From contig LNGK01000004.1 in the NCBI GenBank assembly GCA_001510575.1, positions 124,001-188,000 on the forward strand: a stretch of DNA of 64,000 bases, in the 5' to 3' direction. The translations under genes were made by a program, and so were the position numbers. The notes below the pieces were generated by a model, which saw nothing but the letters and a program-made list of their open reading frames with translations, was not told where the DNA came from and did not search any database. Origin of the DNA: Knoxdaviesia capensis. Its lineage: Eukaryota > Ascomycota > Sordariomycetes > Microascales > Gondwanamycetaceae. Positions 19,641 through 33,614 of this stretch are shown piece after piece. Every line of letters starts with the position of its first letter. The first letter of the stretch is position 1.

Positions 19641-20943
19641 CCTCTCGGTGTTCCTCCTTCGATTTTGTCTCCATGGTCTCTTCTGCTCCCCTCCCATCTT
19701 CTCCATCCATCTGCCTTCCCCCCTTCCTCTCACCAAATTGCCACCACCAGATACTCTCGTCACCTCACCTCTTCCGTTCTCCGGAATCTCGGCGTTAATG
19801 TTTTTCATGCATCTCAAATTGGATAGTTCTCTCTCTCTCTCTTGTTTTCTCTCCTCCTCCTTGGTTTTCTGTCTCTGTCCTTGGTGACATCTCTGTGTTC
19901 GGCGTTTTGTTACATTGGAAAACCCTCCGGGACATCGTTTCGTTCTGCTCGGGTTTTGCTTCGTTAGGTTCTCCGCAGTTGACTTGATCCAAAAAAGCGC
20001 GTGAAGCAAGCAGTCTCATCGTGTTTTTTTCCGGTCTTCTTTCCGGGTGTTTCTCGATTTTCTTTTTGGGGGGGTCCCTGCATTTCCCCGGTTCGGTCCT
20101 GTCTTCTCGCTCTTGTCTGATGCTTTTCTTGTTCTTTCTGCTTGGCCTTTTGCTTCCCGTCACCACTGATATGTTAAACCCCCCTTCAAAAGTTGGACTT
20201 GTTCTTGGTGTCATGAGGTCTTTCTTTGCTTCGCTGTGGCGTCCCGCCAGTTTGGGGGGGGATCGGCCACCGATGTGGAAGTTTCTACAAAAGGGGGCTT
20301 GGTTCCGGTTTTGTCTTAGAGAGATATCAATCCACGCGTGTGACTTAACTTGAACCCCATCGTGACTCTTCCGTGTATCTCCATAGGTCCCTTGGGAGAA
20401 CCTCTGTAATACTTTCAGTTCCTTTATCCGATCACCATCACGTAGACACAGGCACAGATGCAAGTATTGGCGTAGTTGCAGGAGCACATCAGCCCCTGAT
20501 GCACATGTAGATACTATGGTGCCGTAAAAAAAAGAAGAAAAAAGAACACCTCCCACGAGATCCGTCCTCTCGGAGATGGGTGTTTCTATCCAAGAAAAGA
20601 AAAGCAAGATCCATACAAAACACCACCCAGGAAACAGAGCAAAGAAAATCCAGTGGAGACCAGGCGTTGAACATTAGCATTCGAATGAAAGGAGCAAAAC
20701 CAGCCCATGCGGAAAATCCCAGAGAAACCAGAAACGCAGAACGAAAGCCACGCACGACCTGCACCGTAACCGAAGAAAAAAGCAGGTAAAAGCCTCCCCT
20801 TCTGTAAAACAACAGGAAGAACACGCAGTCTAATGCAAGAAACAGGTGTGTAGAGAGACAATGGTATGAGAGCATTCACCGAGCTCGGGCGAGGTGGATA
20901 TGCTAGTTGAAAGTCAAGGATGGAGCGCAAAAATGAATACCAC
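19446..20943. other. Convergent 3' spacer with (TC)n
   Basis: 1.5 kb lie between the tail-to-tail stops of the phosphatase and the hybrid kinase. A (TC)n microsatellite is at 19605-19634, and T-rich/C-rich sequence fills most of the left half. Open frames here are compositional artefacts. Confidence 0.5.
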
Positions 20944-23900
20944 TCAGAAGAACTCCAGCAGCACCCGGCTCAGATTCACAAAGTCGACCGGCTTCGTGAC
21001 AAAATCGTTGAACCCGGCCGCAATGCACTTCTCCAGCACATCCGACATGACGTTCGCCGAGAGCGCAATGATCGGCAGCGCCGGCTTCCCGCCGGGGCCC
21101 AGCTTGGCTTCCCAGATCCGGATATCCCGGCAGGTCTGGTAGCCGTCCTTGCGCGGCATGTGGAGGTCACACTATAGACAAGGCAAGACAGGTAGGTAGG
21201 TTAGCAGGGATGTCGACAGAAAGAACAGCAGACACGAAGAAAACAGAGGGGACGACAACTTACAAGAATCAGCGCGTAATACTCATGCGCCCGATCACAC
21301 ACCATATGCGTGCCCTCGACGCCGTCCGACGCCACATCGACCGCCACGCCGACCTTGGTCAGGTACTTGGTCAGCACTTTCTGGTTGACGCGGTTGTCCT
21401 CGACCAGCAGCACGCGGTAGCCCCTGCCGCCCACCCGCCGCGCCATCTCCTCGTAGCTCTGCTTCTGCGTCTCGAGGACGCGCTGCGCCGAGTTGCGGTT
21501 GCGGTCGATGCTCAGGTCGCGCATGTGCTCCGGGTCGAAGATCACCGCAAACCGCGACGGCCGCAGCGGCTTGCTGATGAACGTCACCTGCGAGCTCGAC
21601 AGCAGCTGCGGCACTGCCGGCGGCGTGTCGGGCGCCGTCGAGCCGGATGCTGCCGCACTGTTGCGTCGCGAGCTGCGGCCGCTGGACTTGCTGCCGCTGG
21701 TACTCGCACTGGAGTACGGGTCCGGGTCAACAGGCCCGCCGTAGGCGTATCCGGCCTCCAGTGTTACGGGAACATCACTGACGCCCGCCACCGATAGAGC
21801 TGATGTCGATGACGCATCAGTCAGACTTGATGAGTTGCCAGTCTCGGCCAGCCGCAGCAACGCTTGGCGCTGCACCGTATCCGAAAGAACCAAGATAGTG
21901 CTTCGCGAGATGCCCGGCATCAGTTGCAGCAAGTGCATCAGCTCGAGAACGTCCTCCGGCGCACCGACGTTGATGACGATGTGAGTGTAGTTCTGCGGGT
22001 CGTTGGCCTGGATGAGGTCCTCTAGGTCGTCGGCAGTCTCCAGCGTGCGGATGGTATGCGGGACATCCTTGGGCAGCGTCATTTCAATGTGCTGGTGGGT
22101 TGCTTCGCGGCTGTGGAGTTGGGGGCAGATGATCAGGATCGAATAGAAAGACGGTAGGTGTGGAAACACCGGCGGCGGCGACGATGTTACCGCAGAGACA
22201 GACTCTTCCGACGTTTTGTAAGACTCTGCATCGGAACAGCTGCTGTCACTGCTTCGGGCAACAGTGCTGCTGCGCAGCGCGGAGGATGACGATGGCATGG
22301 CAGAGACGCTCTGGCTGTTAGATACAGAAAGACCGGCTGTCGGATCTGCAATAGTTCCCGATGCTTCGCCAGCTTGAGGGACCCCGATATACGGCGTCTG
22401 CCGCCGCAAGCGAGTGATCGGATCCAGCTTCAACGTATCAGTGCCCGTGAGAACGACTGGATCAGGGATGGACGGAACAACGCAAGACGGTGGTTCAGCG
22501 CCATGCGGCAGAGGACTCGCCGGCAACGGAGTCTGGAGGGCATCCGGAAAGTCTTCGACCGTGGGGAGACCAAACCGCGCGGTAAAGGTGAATTTGCTGC
22601 CCTTGCCCGGCTCTGCCGTGCCAACCATGCTTCCGCCATGAAGTTCAACAAGCTGCCGCGAGATAACAAGTCCGAGTCCACTGCCGCCGTACTGACGCGT
22701 ACTACTCCCGTCAATCTGGCTGAACGGCTTGAATATCAGCTCGGCCTCTTTGCGGGTGAAGCCGCGCCCGGTATCGATGATCTCAAACTCGAGCATCACC
22801 TCGTTGTCTGCTGGCGGCGGATCCGGATCGCGGTCGATCTCCGAAGGGATCTCCGGCTTAGCATCGGGGTCCTGCAGTTCCTTGCCCTTCTGCGACAGCT
22901 TCTTTATCCGCGCAGATTCGAAGGACGAGCCCGGCGGGACATGGTGGCGGGCCATGATCTTGCAGCGGCTGAACACCTCGCCGGTCGACGTGAACTTGAT
23001 GGCATTGCCAATGACGTTGAGCAGCACCTGGCGGATGCGGATCTTGTCACCCTTCACCCACGCCGGAACATCCTCTTCGACCACATAGTTGAGCTCGAGC
23101 CGCTTGCTGATAGCCATAGTCGACACCAGCTCGTTGACGTCCTCGATCAGCGACCGAGTGTGGAACCACTCAAAGTTTAGCTTCATCATGCCCGCCGCCA
23201 CCTTACTCAGATCTAGGATGTCGTTGATGATCATGAGCAGGCTGTTCGCGCTCGTCTGGATCGTGTTGGTGTAGTCGCGCTGCTCTTCGTTAAGCTTCGT
23301 GTCCTGCAGGAACGTGACCATGCCCGAGATTCCAATCAGGGGCGTGCGGATCTCGTGGGACATGTTGCTGAGGAACCGACTCTTGGAATCCATTGCCTCC
23401 TTAATCTTGGCTTCGAGCAGCTTGAGGTCGTTGATATCTGTAGCCGATCCGAAGAATGACCCGGAGCCGCCATTGCCAAAGTCGATGTTCTCAATCTCGG
23501 CACACCGCACAAGATGCCATCGGTATTCGCCGGTCTTGGACCGCAGTCGCACTTCCGTCGTGTACGATAGCCTTCCGCTGCTGTCGCGTCCGACCTTGAC
23601 GATTCCAAGCCGCGCAAGCTCCTTAAGTTCTGCCGGGGCCGAGTCATACGATATATCGTCGACTCCCTCTGCCGGTTCCGAATTCTTGTTGGAGCTGTTG
23701 ATGCCGCCGGTAAAGAGGACAGATGCCTGCGAGGAGTTACTGTCGCCCCGGGACAAACTGGTCCGAGCGTTACGCACAGTACCATCCCGAGATGAGCGGC
23801 GTGTGGTGGGCGTTCCAGGGGTTCCCGGCGTCTCGGGAGGGCCGGCACGAGGGGATGCAACGGGGGAAGACATTGAATTTGTCGCTGCAAAAGTAGATTT

Positions 23901-26900
23901 GCGCCGCATTAGGGGAGACACTGGCGATGTGGATGAGAACGCGCCTGCGTTAATCTCCCCAGCCCCGTAATCCGTTGCCGTCCCTCCAGGTCCACGTGGC
24001 GTGTGTGGCTCGTCGGTCGGCGTTGGTCGAGGCGGTAGGCGGCACCGGGCAATATCTTCTGGATGAACAAAGTCAATGAACCCAATTCCCAGTGAGTCTT
24101 CAAACGCCTGTCCCGTATAGCCGAGCCACTGCTCGTTAGCAAAGGTAATGCCCTCATCTTCGGTCGCAGTGAAGATGATCTGCGGAATCAGGTTCGCGAG
24201 CAAGCGGTGCTTGGCTTCAGAGGCTTCAATCTCTTCCTGGCGGGCCGCCCGGAGCTCTGCCACATGCTGATCGTGAATATCCATGTAAGACCCAAGGAAC
24301 TGCAAGATTACGCCACGCTTGTCGCGTGATGCCACAGCACGCGCGTAGAACCACCGGTAGCATCCATCAAATCTCCGGATCCGGACAGTACGCGAAAATT
24401 GCTCTCCTGTTCTCAGCGAATGGCTCCACGACTTGAGATAGTCCGATCGGTCATCCGGGTGGATACTGCCCCACGGATCGGCCGCAAGCGCTCCAACAGT
24501 AAGACCGCGGTACGCCAGATACCGACTGTTTACCCAAACAATCTCGCCAGTAAGCGGAAGAGCCACAAAGACGTGTGCAGGGAGGGAGTCGAGAATCAGA
24601 CCCTTCAGCCTATCTGATGGGGGAGCCATATCGGTGGTTGCAGGCCGTTCCATGGGCAGAGAAGCCCCCCGAGTCTGCGGATGTGCTCCGCGATGATGCC
24701 CACCGGGTCCGACATTCGCGTTGTGGGCGGTTCCAGCCTTACCAGACAACATAGCACTGGGTGGGAGAGACGGGAAGGAGGTTGCAAAGTCCGCGCCGTA
24801 AGAGTGTAGCACCGTATGCCGCTGCTGGAGTTCAGGCTTCGCCATAGGCTGGACTGGTGTTGTTGTAGCCAGCGATGCCGGGATCTCTGGTGTATTATTC
24901 TTGGAGCTGCCAGATGATGATCCAGAAGGCTTGGTAAATGACGTTGACGGCGTCACTATCTCACCCGAAAGACGAGAATGGTGGGGCTTTGTGGTAGACC
25001 TGTCGTCTCCCTTACCATCGGCCGAATCCTTAGCAAAGCTGCGGGCCCGTCCAACTGCAGATAAAGGCGTGACAGCAGCCACACCTGGAGTGCCAATCAT
25101 ACGGTCGCCCATTGAGTCGGGAGCATCTATCCTGATTCGTCCGAGAGAGCCCCGACGAGGCCAGCTTCGCGCAGGAGATGCATCCCCAGCGGCAGCACGG
25201 GCCGCTTGGGTGAATGAAGTGCCGCCGAGACGGCTGACAAGTGTAGCGTCCATGCCGGAGATCATCGAAACCTGCTTAGCTCCAAAGTAGCTGTCGCCCA
25301 TGAGCATGGCAGGACTAGTAGCCAGAGGCGGTCGTCGGTCGGGGGCAAGGAGATGGCCTGAACCATCATCGAATCCGGGAGTGCCCAGTGGAGACACAGC
25401 GGCACTCCGGGTGACCAAAGACCCTTCGCTGAGACTTGTCATGCTACCGGTATGTGATGCCTGCCGTTGCTGGAGTTTTGTTATCTCGCTGGGCGAAAGG
25501 AATTCCTGCATGGAGGAGATAGACGGAGACGCCAGGGGCCGGCCATCGGACGAAATTGCTCCAAATCCAGGCATTGTCATGGGTCGTCGGCGTCGCAGTC
25601 CAGAAACCTCGGTAGACAGTGCCGAGTACTGCCGTGACAGGGAAAGGGAGTTTGTCAGCAGCGGCGCGAGGTGAGACAGGGCATGACGTAGGTTGGACGG
25701 ATAAGGGATGATCGGAGACAGGATCGACAGGATGGCAATTGGGGCAGGGCGACTTCGGCGTAGCACGTCTGGAGGGGCAGCTTCTTCCAGTAACGACGCA
25801 AATGCCCCTCCAAAGTTCAGATTTGAGCCAACCCGATCCAGTCCGCCTTCACTCGGACGGTGGTGGTGATGGTGATGGTGGCCGTGATTATGGCGATTCT
25901 GGTTGCCATGATGGTGATGGTGGTGGTGGTGTTGGTGATGTCCGTGGTGATGCTGCTTCTCCTGCAGCAAAGAAGAGTCTAGGCGGAATCGACCTCGATC
26001 TAGACGTTTGGCAAACGAATGGATCAGAGGCAAGTGGATGACTGTCCAGCTATGCTCAACGCCAATGGCTTCGGGAGGTCCCATAGACGCATAGTCGGGA
26101 ACCTCGTCATCGTCAGGGTTGAAAGATTCCTCGTCAATCGTCGACTCGGCAAAGAAGGGGTTCTCCTTCGGATCTGCCCGGACAGCCGGCGACGGGGCGG
26201 GAGACATCGACCACGGTGATGGCGGAGCTTGCTCATGCTCTTCGTACTTTGGAGTCGGAGGTCGTCGGTGTCCGTCGGTCTCGTCTTCTTCCTCTACGGC
26301 ACACATGCAATCGGCCGAGTTTCGAGCTGAGCGGCTCCCCTTGGACGATCCACCCAGAATCGAGGACAGAGTTGACACGGAGTCCATGGCGCGGATAGTC
26401 GGACGTCGTATGGCGGATTCCCTTCCCTTTTCGCCGCTACCTGGGCCAGAAGAAGGCTTGGGGTTGATGCTACTAGAGGATTTCGCAGCGGACACCGGGC
26501 CCCGGTCCTTCTTGCTTCGGGAAGCCGATGATGTCGACGTCGTGGCCTGGTCATGGAGGTAAGGGTAGCTTCGAGTCAACGTCACAATCTTGCCCCGTTC
26601 CAGAACACGGCTCACTCCGGCGTGGTCCAATAACGGATCAGCTTCAAAGTCGAGGGCTTGCAGAATCGGAAGTATTCGGGCCATGGGCCGGCTGTGGGGG
26701 ACAGAATGGTCATCCCAGTGCGGATGAAAGTGTCGCGTATCGTTGGCATTGTGCTCTTCGAGAATGGTTTCGTTGAGGTCTCGATGCGGCGGATGGCTAG
26801 AGTGGTGATGGCGAGCCGGCTGTTGGGGCTGAGAATTTCGGGCGGCTTGCGAGGAGGAGTGTCGAGAGGGCGATGTCGAGCGAGACCCTCGAGAGAGGTG

Positions 26901-28547
26901 GGTGCTGGAGGTTGAACTATCCTGGGAGGTGAACGAGTTTCGATTCTGCGTAGACGGCCGCTTGCCCGGCTTAGACCGTGATAGGTCATCAGTTGAGAAA
27001 GAGAGATCTTCGATATTATCGGTGCCGACACTGCTCCTTCTAGTCAGATATCCCATGCTGAGATCATCCCCCTCGTGGCCGTTATAAGTGGCCCGCTGAC
27101 CCCAAGGGACATTCTCAATATCGGTGGAATCGGCGGGGATCGATAAAGTAACTCGCTCGGCTTGGAACGCCTGCACCATAACATCTACCACGGTGTCCCA
27201 CCATGCGTCGAGACTCGGTTCGGACGTCAACATCAACGCTATGTCATAGAGGTTCGGCGTAGGAAAGTCGAACACTTCGGCGGCGCCAGCGGCGGGAACC
27301 TCTGGATCGGGAGGATGGAAGGAGATTTCCGAGGTAGGAGTCGAGAGATTCGAGACCACTTGTTCCTTCAACTTGTATCGCTGGGAGTTGGGGCCGGAAG
27401 CTGTGGTCGCAGCAGCGCCAGCCATGACACTATGAGTTACGGCATCGATACTGTGGCTGATGGATCCGGCGGTATCGATGGCAGCGTCTCGGCCGCTGAA
27501 CTGGAAGCCGGACTCGAAGGCTCTGCCATGGTGGTGAGCATTGGCCATCCTCGGGAAGGGATATGACGGGGTGGCGGCAACATATCCCGGAGTGATGCCG
27601 CCCCGGACGGTCTTCGTCGATTCAGTCGAGGCCGAGGCCAAGTCGCTACTCGTATGGACGGGGGATGTCGTTGTTGCGATGGTCTCGGGGGATATGGGAG
27701 ATATTATGGTGCCTTCTGAGGAAGGAGATTTCGTGGCCGTCGACATTACCCGTTTCTCAAGTTCTCGCGCTAGTCGTTTCTTGTACTGGCTAACCTTGAT
27801 GTTCTGAGATGACGACGAGTTGCTGGAACCGGGAGAAATGTCGGTTTCGTCTTTGCTGGTACTAGTAGGGTTGGCGTCGAGTGGGGAATAGGTTGAAGAG
27901 GAGGAGGAGGGATGGCGTGCTATGTCGTCGGTGGAAGAAACTCTCACAAAACCGCTGGAATCTGAAGGTGAGACAGGGCGGCTTGCGTCATGCTGTGTAC
28001 CGGAGACATTGGCCGGAGACGCGGGCAATGAACCGGATGGGGACTTGCCGCTGGCTGGTAAGGAGATGGAAGATCCAGGTAGTAGAACAGGAGGAGACAT
28101 CCGGGCCAAGGATTCGGACTGGCCACGGTTGACAGTTCGAATGGGCAGGTCGTGGAAGAACGATGGATAGTCGGGGGGAGTGGTAAACGGGGAGACAGCC
28201 GGGCTAGTAGTGGTGTTGAGGCCGAGAAACCTAGAAGCGACGGTGGGCTGTGTGGCGTTTTGTGGGAGAGAGAAGGATGTTAGACCATCAAAGGACGGCT
28301 TGACTGTATGTCCGGGATTTGCGGTCGGTGGGGGGTGGTTGGAGGTGGTAGTGGTGCTGGCTATTGCTGTTGCATCGAAAGTGGAAGATGAGGGCAAGGT
28401 AGAAGCAGAAGCAGAAGTCGACGCAGTGTGGGAGTGAGACCGCATAGAGATGGCCAGCGATGATCGAGCGGAGGCGGAGGGCGTGGTGAGTGGCGACGAG
28501 GGCTGGGAAGCCGCAGCGCTCTTAGGAGGGGGGCCGGAGGTTGGCAT
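20944..28547 (-). CDS. Hybrid histidine kinase, PAS-PAS-HisKA-HATPase-REC
   Basis: Two exons (28547-21264 and 21171-20944) join across a 92-bp intron into about 2,503 residues. The protein is a cytosolic sensor of the phosphorelay that normally feeds Ypd1 and response regulators. A long Ser/Thr-rich N-terminus is followed by a GAF-like start (ALMLTSEPSLDAWWDTVVDVM, about 430-450), a His-rich tract (about 865-895), two PAS/PAC units (about 1310-1430 and 1445-1700), HisKA with the phospho-acceptor H1731 in SNMSHEIRTPL, and HATPase boxes LNVIGNAIKFT (about 1843), DTGRGF and GGSGLGLVISRQL. The C-terminal receiver (from about 2374) has VEDN, the phospho-acceptor D2430 in CDLHMPRKDG and K2488 in VTKP. 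The intron falls one codon before that Cys-Asp, so unspliced RNA would lose the receiver aspartate. No transmembrane segment is seen. A CT-rich leader of about 2 kb lies upstream. The signal sensed is unknown. Confidence 0.93.
25860..25958 (-). repeat. CAC/CAT-rich tract encoding poly-histidine linker
   Basis: Inside the hybrid kinase, degenerate CAC/CAT triplets encode a stretch in which 22 of 31 residues are His, broken by Gly, Gln, Asn and Arg. It sits between the GAF-like region and the first PAS unit. Confidence 0.85.
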
Positions 28548-31290
28548 GTCCTAGTATCCTCATGGCAAAGACTCCATTGAGCACAAGGGTTTGGCGGCCA
28601 CTAAGCAGTGGGAGTGGGTTGGTTCGTGATGCAGAAACAGCGTCTATTGAGAGTCACAGAGGCGAGAGGGACGGTTGCGGGAGTGTGTCCGTGGTCAGTC
28701 AAGTGGTGTGAGAGTAGTGCAACCGTGGGACAATACAGAGGAGGTGCAGACAGCAATCCAAGGCGGAATCTAGACGATGTGGAGGAAATGGCCCGGTGGT
28801 GAAGGTGGCTGGCTGCTGAGGTTACGGCCTTGCTAGGAGAATGTGTTTACAGTCGGTTAGGTGGACACCTGTGAGTAGGCAACTGAGGATGTGAGTATAC
28901 AATGGACGGAGATATCGTGGGGTGTGATGGAGTACGAGAGTATAGCAGTAGGAAGTAGTATGTTCGGGAAAACAAAGATCAACAGATGATGTGACTTGAG
29001 GAAGGCCGGTGGCAGTAGGTAGGCAGTGTTGTGGTGGTAGCCGGGAATCATGTATACGAGTACACAGTATGCACATGCCATGAGAGTGCAACTTGCATGT
29101 ATGAGCTATGTACACATGTACATGTATGGAGTGAGGGTATAGGATGGCATGAGGCAAGCCTCTTAGACAGACATTATGTTTAATGATGCTTCATGTATGT
29201 CAACCACTGTCAGGCGTAGGCGGGAGCAGAAGAAGCGGCGGCGGCTAGGGAAGATGGAGGGGGGGTGTATCCATCAGACATTCAATATATGGCCAACATC
29301 CAACATGGCAATGGACGAATATAAAAAAACGAAGGATCAGGAACCGGAGGCCGGTTGGGCCAGGAGATGGAAACGAAGATAGATGGAGGGGGAGTGTGGA
29401 TGGGATAGGGACGGAAGAGCAAACAGAAGAGGCCGGAATCGTGGAAACCGCGCACAACACAGTATGCACGTGGCCGTAGGAGTGGAATATGAGACGATAT
29501 AATGGAAACACGATGGACTGAACAATCGATGGAGAGAGACAAACGGCCAGCTTACCTGGTGATGATCAGCACACTCGGCGGGAATTACAATCGGCAGAGG
29601 GATTTGAAGGCCGGAGGAGAGAGTTCAAGGATATGGGAGAAGCGTAGGATTCCAGCTATGCACAAGTGAAGACTTGCATCGGCAAAACAAAGAACGAGAG
29701 AGAGATGCAAATTCAAAATTGGGGGTGGGTGAGAGAGACCAAGATTGACGGTTGTCGAATCAGAGAAAAAGTCGGCAAAGAGGAAGAAGAGAGTAGTCGA
29801 AGGCCCAAGATTGAGAGGGAAAAAGTGGTTTGGTTGGCGATTTGCGCGTGAGAGGTACGTCGCAGGTAGAGATTCTACTGGAGAGCAATAGTGGAGGTAC
29901 AAATCAGAGACAACCGACGTAGTTACTTGTTAAGAGAATTAAGGCCCGGGGGCAAACACGGATAGATGAGGAAAAGTTTCCATCCAAAAGGAAGGAGGAA
30001 GTTTGAATTGATGGAAATTGGAGGGGGCGTGCAATCAGAGGCGAACGTAATGTTATGTAATGGACGAGCAGATCTATGCAGCAAACGGGGGGGCGAGTGA
30101 TGAGAGGCGGATATTAGGTGTATGCAGGTATGCAATTAAACGAGCTGGAAGACGGCAAGTATAACAAGAGAGATGGGAAGGAGTGCAGAGAGGGAAAGAA
30201 CGAGTGCAGGAGAGACAAACAGAACTGAGAAGGCAGGAGCACGAGGGCCACTATGAGTAGTTTGTAGTGCAGGCAGGGGCGACCGGGGGGACGGAAGGAC
30301 CAACGGCAGTCAAGATGGCGAGAGAAACCCCAAAAGGGAAGATGGAAAAGTCCGATGATGCGTTGGGATGAGGGAGGGAATGGAACAGCGAAAGCTCGAA
30401 GAGAGGACAGCAAAAACGGGTTTGTATCGGGAAAAAAGAAGAAGAGAGAAAAACAAGAGATCCAGAGTCACAGGTTTGGGGTTTGAACAGGGAAGCCGGG
30501 CCAATCAATGCAAGAGTGTCAGCCCCGTTAAGCGGGTACGCGGAGGGACTGTTGATGACGTAGTGTTCCCGACCCGAAAAGAAGGGACGGACGACGACGC
30601 CCTGGAAGAATCGAAGGAAAAGATCAAGAAAATATTCCTGCAGGCGGTCGAAAGATCCACACCCACCCAACAGCCGTTTGGTGGGGGGGGAGGCAGAGGG
30701 AAGGCACGCTAGCTGGACTGGGATGCACCTGCCCAAACTCTTGGGGATGGGCAGGGCCAAAAAAGAACGCCTTGCTTTCGGGCGAGGTTTCTTCGGCGCC
30801 TTTTCAGCTGTGCTTTCAGCGCTCAGGGCAGTGCGGTGCAGAAAACAGTCGGAACACCCCCTATCAGGCAGCTAAGGCTCACTTTGCGCTTTCTATGCCT
30901 CGGTCTTGGTGCAGCAAGCTTCCCGTGGTTCCTCGTCCGGGCAAATCTCACTAAAAACAAAACCCGTCACGATATAATAATATATCCCCATCGATGAAAT
31001 CATGAGTGGCAATTTAATGGCCGCACAGCGTCTTACCCTATCAACGGCGTGTACTAGTACCTCCACTACGAGGAACATCGTACCACGCTATCACAAGCCG
31101 GACGCTGAAAGTCAGTGTAAGTCGGACATCGACAATAGAGAGCGAGAGAAAGTCGGAGATGATTTAGTTTCAGTCATTGTCCCTATGGCGTAGTGTTGCC
31201 TGAAGCTTTTTTCCTAGCTTCCTTGGCTTAGGACGCTCTTATCTAATCAGAAACGCTCCTTCTCGAGTTGTCAAACGTGCAGTTCCGAGA
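28548..31290. other. Long promoter/leader region of the hybrid kinase
   Basis: No coding frame is convincing. The minus strand is markedly pyrimidine-rich from about 29220 to 30460, consistent with a long 5' leader or extended promoter of the leftward kinase gene. Leader introns are possible but I cannot place them. Confidence 0.45.
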
Positions 31291-31296
31291 ACTCCA

Positions 31297-31340
31297 TGAT
31301 ATATATATATTTATATATATATATATATATGTATACATTA
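31297..31340. repeat. (AT)n microsatellite
   Basis: Alternating AT with one TTTA interruption, about 35-40 bp, palindromic and able to form a cruciform. It sits in a gene-free region. Confidence 0.85.
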
Positions 31341-33614
31341 TACTGCCATCACCGCTAATCGCCCGGTCAACACGCTCGTATTTGCTCTCTCTTCATAAGT
31401 CCGGAATACACACATGTGGACTTTCATTCCGCTGTTAAACCTCTTAATCCTGGCTGTGGCGGCATTCACCAACATGGCTGGTCTCCTGTTCCTAGTCTCC
31501 AAGGTCAAGTCACTTACAAGAAAGAGCCAAGAGCAATAATTCTCCGGCGAGAAGAACGGCGTGTTCATCCCGGTTTCAACATCTGGCCTCCTCCACGCCC
31601 CCCGCCTTTCAATAGTCCGCACTAACTATCGCTTCTGTTCCGGTTCTTGAACTCCACGCCATGTCCAAATCTTGTGCGGACGGCCCGTAACCCGTAAGTG
31701 ACCAGAAGTGAGAAGTGGGTTGGTTCGAGAGGCCGCAGAATCTCACGAGACTGGCCATGTGGCCGTGAAAGTCGACAAGTTTTGACTTTTTTTTTTCTCG
31801 TTTGTACATCTCAGCTTCGGTCTGTCCGTAATTGTGTCGAAACCCTATCAGAATGTCTGGTCTTCGTTTTGTGTCCGGTCCTCCTCGCTCATAAACTGCG
31901 CTGTGCCTTACACGGGAGTCTGGCACTCGCACATACCACGTCCGCGTTTATGTCCCCATCCCTTTCGCTCAAATTACGGGATATCTCATAGAAAACCACA
32001 AGCAGCAGGACAAGAGACGGAGGGCCCTGAGCTACTCTGAATCACCCAACTGTTGTCAGCATGAAGTCATTTACAGTGGAGAAACGGCCACATACAATAC
32101 ACCCACACCCCTATCACCACCGGCCTCTTGCCTTGTCACCCCAGGACCCAGGAACACCACCATCCAACTGGGTGCATTCGGCGCAAAATCCACCCGTACT
32201 AGAAGCTTCGGCCCATGGTACAGCATGCCCATTGTTGCGGCTGGGTACAGCGATCTCTATGGAAACTCGATATCGCCCCAAACTCAGAGCTTCGGTGGTG
32301 ACAGCGGTGACATAATTGTACCACAACGTACACACATGTAAGGACAGACGTACCTGTATACAGCGAGCCCGAACCATTCTCTCCCGCGAAAGGGGGGCGT
32401 GTCCGTGTTGGGGCTCATTTCGCTAGGAAATTGTAAATGCTTAATGGGTGATACCTAGTCCGCAATCGGTATTTTGATAGTCAAGGGGAGCGTTCCTCTC
32501 TCGGCCCAGTGACACTTCTCCCTTGGCTCGGTACATAACACATATCAACCCCCCGGACACTTCCATACGACCTCACCGAACATCTTCCAAGCATCCCACT
32601 CGGTGATTGATGTCAAAATCACTTGCTCCTTTCAGTCACTTCCCGGTCCCCAATCTCCGGTCTCGGTGGTTGTCGGTTGGCTCAGTATATACAAGTGGGC
32701 TGGTAAGGGAAAGTGGTGGAATATCGGTTGATGCCGTTAGCATGCGACTCTCTCTCCCTGGAATGCGCCGTGGACATCTCCATCCTAAACAAAGCAAAGG
32801 AACGTGTCCTCTCGACCATCAAATTACATCCTGGTGCCCCCTGAGTATCTGACTGAAGGTTCACACACCTGTATGTACCATACCGCTCAGAACTGCAGAG
32901 AAAGAGCGTGTGTGGCATTCCGGTTACCTCAATTTGCCCAACCCGCCACCCATTGAAAAAAAAAACCATCGACCTTCCCTTTCTCACCAGCGACCACAGG
33001 CCCAACCGTGGTATAAGATGTGGAGGAGTCGCAGTCTAAAGGCACTGTTGGTGCGTCCAGTCTGGAAGTCCTGGTCGTATGTCTCGTGTTCACTTCCGGT
33101 CCGTACCACGCCACGTTAGACTTTTTTTTTTCTTCGCCCTACGTACGAACAGCCCCGTCTTCCTTTGTCCTCCTGCTTGGCCACCGAGAAAGAGCAACCC
33201 CTGAACCCTACTGTGGTGCCATCGTCGGACTACTTTATTGTCCCACAGGCATGTCATAACCTCCGACGATGCTGAATCCTCTATCAGAGTGCCGAGGAAA
33301 TACACCTCAGGTGAAACTCCCCGTGTTTTTCCTCCCAGCTCTTGTCGATACTACCTGACGTAGTCATCTTCCCGGCACTGGCTCGCCCAGCCAAAACCAC
33401 ACAAAAGCTCTGGGCCTGTGGTTCTCCTTCGCTGCCTGCAAGCAAGTCACTTGCAAGCTGTTTGGCAAACCGGATCCTCACGGCCTACCAAACACGCCCC
33501 CTTTCTGGTCGTTTCTGTTCGCTCTGCTCCCCGGTAAGTGCCTCCACTCTGACACCCATACCACCCGTTCCAAAGGGTAGAAAAAAATCAATTATTTATT
33601 TTACTGCACGTTAC

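Noticed and set aside
18141..20009. 622-codon minus-strand open frame opposite the histidine phosphatase
   Set aside because: The antisense reading is repetitive Gly/Arg/Val sequence caused by high-GC third positions; the sense gene has clear catalytic motifs.
25860..25960. Short regularly spaced repeats that might suggest a CRISPR-like array
   Set aside because: They are CAC/CAT codons inside an open reading frame of a eukaryotic kinase, not repeats separated by unique spacers.
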